Positions 62,506-64,000 of a DNA stretch of 64,000 nt are shown piece by piece (the first letter of the stretch is position 1; every line of letters begins with the position of its first letter). The stretch is taken from the NCBI RefSeq assembly GCF_022539315.1, contig NC_066314.1, positions 42,035,180 through 42,099,179 of the forward strand. The letters are read 5' to 3'. The notes under the pieces are model-generated. The model was not told the DNA's origin and searched no databases. It saw only the letters and a program-made list of their open reading frames with translations. The translations under genes and the position numbers were made by a program. This stretch comes from Serinus canaria (lineage: Eukaryota; Chordata; Aves; Passeriformes; Fringillidae).

Positions 62506-63226
62506 ATGTATATTTATAATACCATCTTGTGCTTCACTGCTGCTTTTTTTAAGTATTATATCTTTAATAATCACCTGAGGAACTTTGAAGTACTGACCTT
62601 ATTTCTTTTAAGTTTGGGGATGTTTTTTATTTTTTGCCCTTTCTTTCTAGCATTCTCTTTTAGAATACTGCACAGAAGTTATTCTTGTATCTTGCTTTTA
62701 GGAAGTTTCAACTGACACCAATTAAGTGTAAATAAAGGTTTTATTCTTATCCCTTTTAGTGATGATGGCAATTTCCACCAGCAGAATGCAATACTAAACC
62801 TCTATTTTAGGCATTTTTCCCCTTTTCTTGATTCTTTTCTTGAAACTTTGTTCTGCTACTGCTCCAGCAGTGATGTTGGAACATAAGCCCAAACCACAGC
62901 TTGTAGGTACATGGTTGATTTTTTAATCTCTGAGGTGATAGAGAGTACTACCTATGTTGAACTCTTTCAATTCAAAGAGAAGGAATAACACCCTGACATT
63001 TTGAGCAGAAATCACCATGTATAAAGACGTGCCTGAAAGTAGGAATAGATGTTAGAAAATCAGGCAAATATTTCTGCAGACAGAACATGAGAAAGGACTT
63101 CTTTCTGTTCCTGAGAGCCTAATTTTCAAGTTACTATAGTACAAGCTATGACTACATTTATGTATCTTGTCTTGTCTATGTCCTTAATTTGTCATGATTT
63201 CAGCACTAAATTATGGAAGATGAGTA

Positions 63227-63249
63227 TCTTGCCTTCCATAAAGGCAAGA
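63227..63249. repeat. Perfect 9-bp inverted repeat
   Basis: TCTTGCCTT (63227-63235), five-base loop CCATA, then AAGGCAAGA (63241-63249), an exact complement. No terminator-like tract and no adjacent gene. Function unknown. Confidence 0.8.
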
Positions 63250-64000
63250 AATGTAGACAGGGCACAGAAAAGGAAAGGGTTTAACAAATGGCTGTGATAG
63301 AGTAACAAGTCATTGAGCTCACTTATTAGTGTTATAACAGAAAGGAAGAATTTGTGCTACTCAGGTATGAGTGCAGTATTTGGATCTTATTTTATAAGGC
63401 TGTCTGAAATATTTTACCTTCACTGCTGATATGTCTCAGGTACAGTGTCCAAACAGGTGCTTTTTGCGACATGGATCCCAACATCTGAGCTTCATGATTC
63501 TGCACTCTGAGTTTTGTGGCTAAACTGTGCTTCAGTAAAATCCAAGTTAGGCTACAAAAGCTGTCTTTACACACTACTTTGGTACTGCAAAAATTTTTGT
63601 GTGGTTCAGAGACTGATTTTTCTCCAATGGATTTTTGGAAAATGTGTCTTACACATTGCATCAATCCACATGCCCCTTGCAAGGATGCATTAATTCCCAA
63701 AATTTTTTGTAAGGACAGATATAATTGAATGCAATGGTTTGTCTGCATTTTTTGTGCATGGCCTCCAAACTCAGATGCTCCAAATTTGCAGGCAGTTAAT
63801 CTGCATGGACAGCCTGGCTTGAGTCATCCAGGAGCATGGGGTGAGGCAAACTACAATTCTGAATGCATCAATAGTATGCTGCACCTTACCAGCCATATTT
63901 GCATCAATTTTGAAGGAAAAAAATTTATTATTAGATCAACTGCAATATCCTCTAATTATCAACAGTGCAAGTTTGATGAGGATCTGCTGTGATTTAAACA

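Larger units (their letters stand above)
57971..64000. other. AT-rich unique-looking non-coding DNA
   Basis: No recognised gene or transposon. It contains a 20-base A run (58649-58668), a (CA)n run at 62492, a perfect 9-bp hairpin at 63227 and an ATTA-rich block at 60840-61320 that has the texture of conserved non-coding DNA. The overlapping frames at 63392-63748 minus and 63516-63728 plus have no family pattern. Confidence 0.5.

Noticed and set aside
1..64000. CRISPR arrays, operons, tRNA or rRNA genes
   Set aside because: No regularly spaced repeats with unique spacers, no tRNA-like cloverleaf or rRNA signatures noticed, and the DNA is of vertebrate character.

Overview
This window looks like non-coding vertebrate DNA, most likely from a bird and probably from a songbird. 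The evidence is repeat content. Several segments match the 3' end of avian CR1 LINEs in reverse orientation (the AATCATAGAAT-type terminus, then a 'TTGGAAGGGAC' block, then a CATGGGCAGGGACACC-type block). Three retroviral long terminal repeats resemble LTR families I recall from songbird genomes; this is recall, not a search. By eye the DNA is AT-rich. I see no bacterial-type operons, no CpG-island promoter, and no multi-exon gene I can defend. All long ORFs are explained by repeats, lie antisense to transposons, or look like chance.

Layout. Bases 1-13089 are AT-rich unique-looking DNA with small simple repeats, a perfect 11-bp inverted repeat at 8312-8338 and a probable ancient sauropsid repeat near 9352-9412. 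Bases 13090-24113 hold four CR1 relics (13090-13230, 20788-21022, 22272-22405, 23317-24113). The last still encodes a recognisable C-terminal piece of the CR1 ORF2 reverse-transcriptase protein. Bases 24114-38700 are mostly unique AT-rich DNA with a (TA)n(TG)n(TA)n block at 31266-31356 and a possible fifth, ancient CR1 scrap at about 36381.

Bases 38727-47506 form the repeat-rich island of the window. It holds an antisense solo-type LTR (38727-39315), a giant homopurine (GGGAA)n tract (42777-43309) with a nearby complementary pyrimidine tract (43428-43450), a solo LTR with a perfect 6-bp target-site duplication (44552-45126), an unidentified interspersed repeat (46145-46275, with a second copy at 57846-57970) and a third LTR carrying a long CTCTTT-type array just before its poly(A) signal (46882-47506). 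Bases 47507-64000 return to AT-rich unique-looking DNA.

No gene system can be read here. The window is best described as an intergenic or deep intronic region shaped by LINE and endogenous-retrovirus insertions, with several AT-rich homeodomain-motif-rich blocks that could be conserved regulatory DNA. That last point can only be tested by cross-species alignment. I found no convincing novel protein-coding or RNA system. The best leads are the homopurine/foldback structure, the two-copy unidentified repeat and the perfect hairpins.
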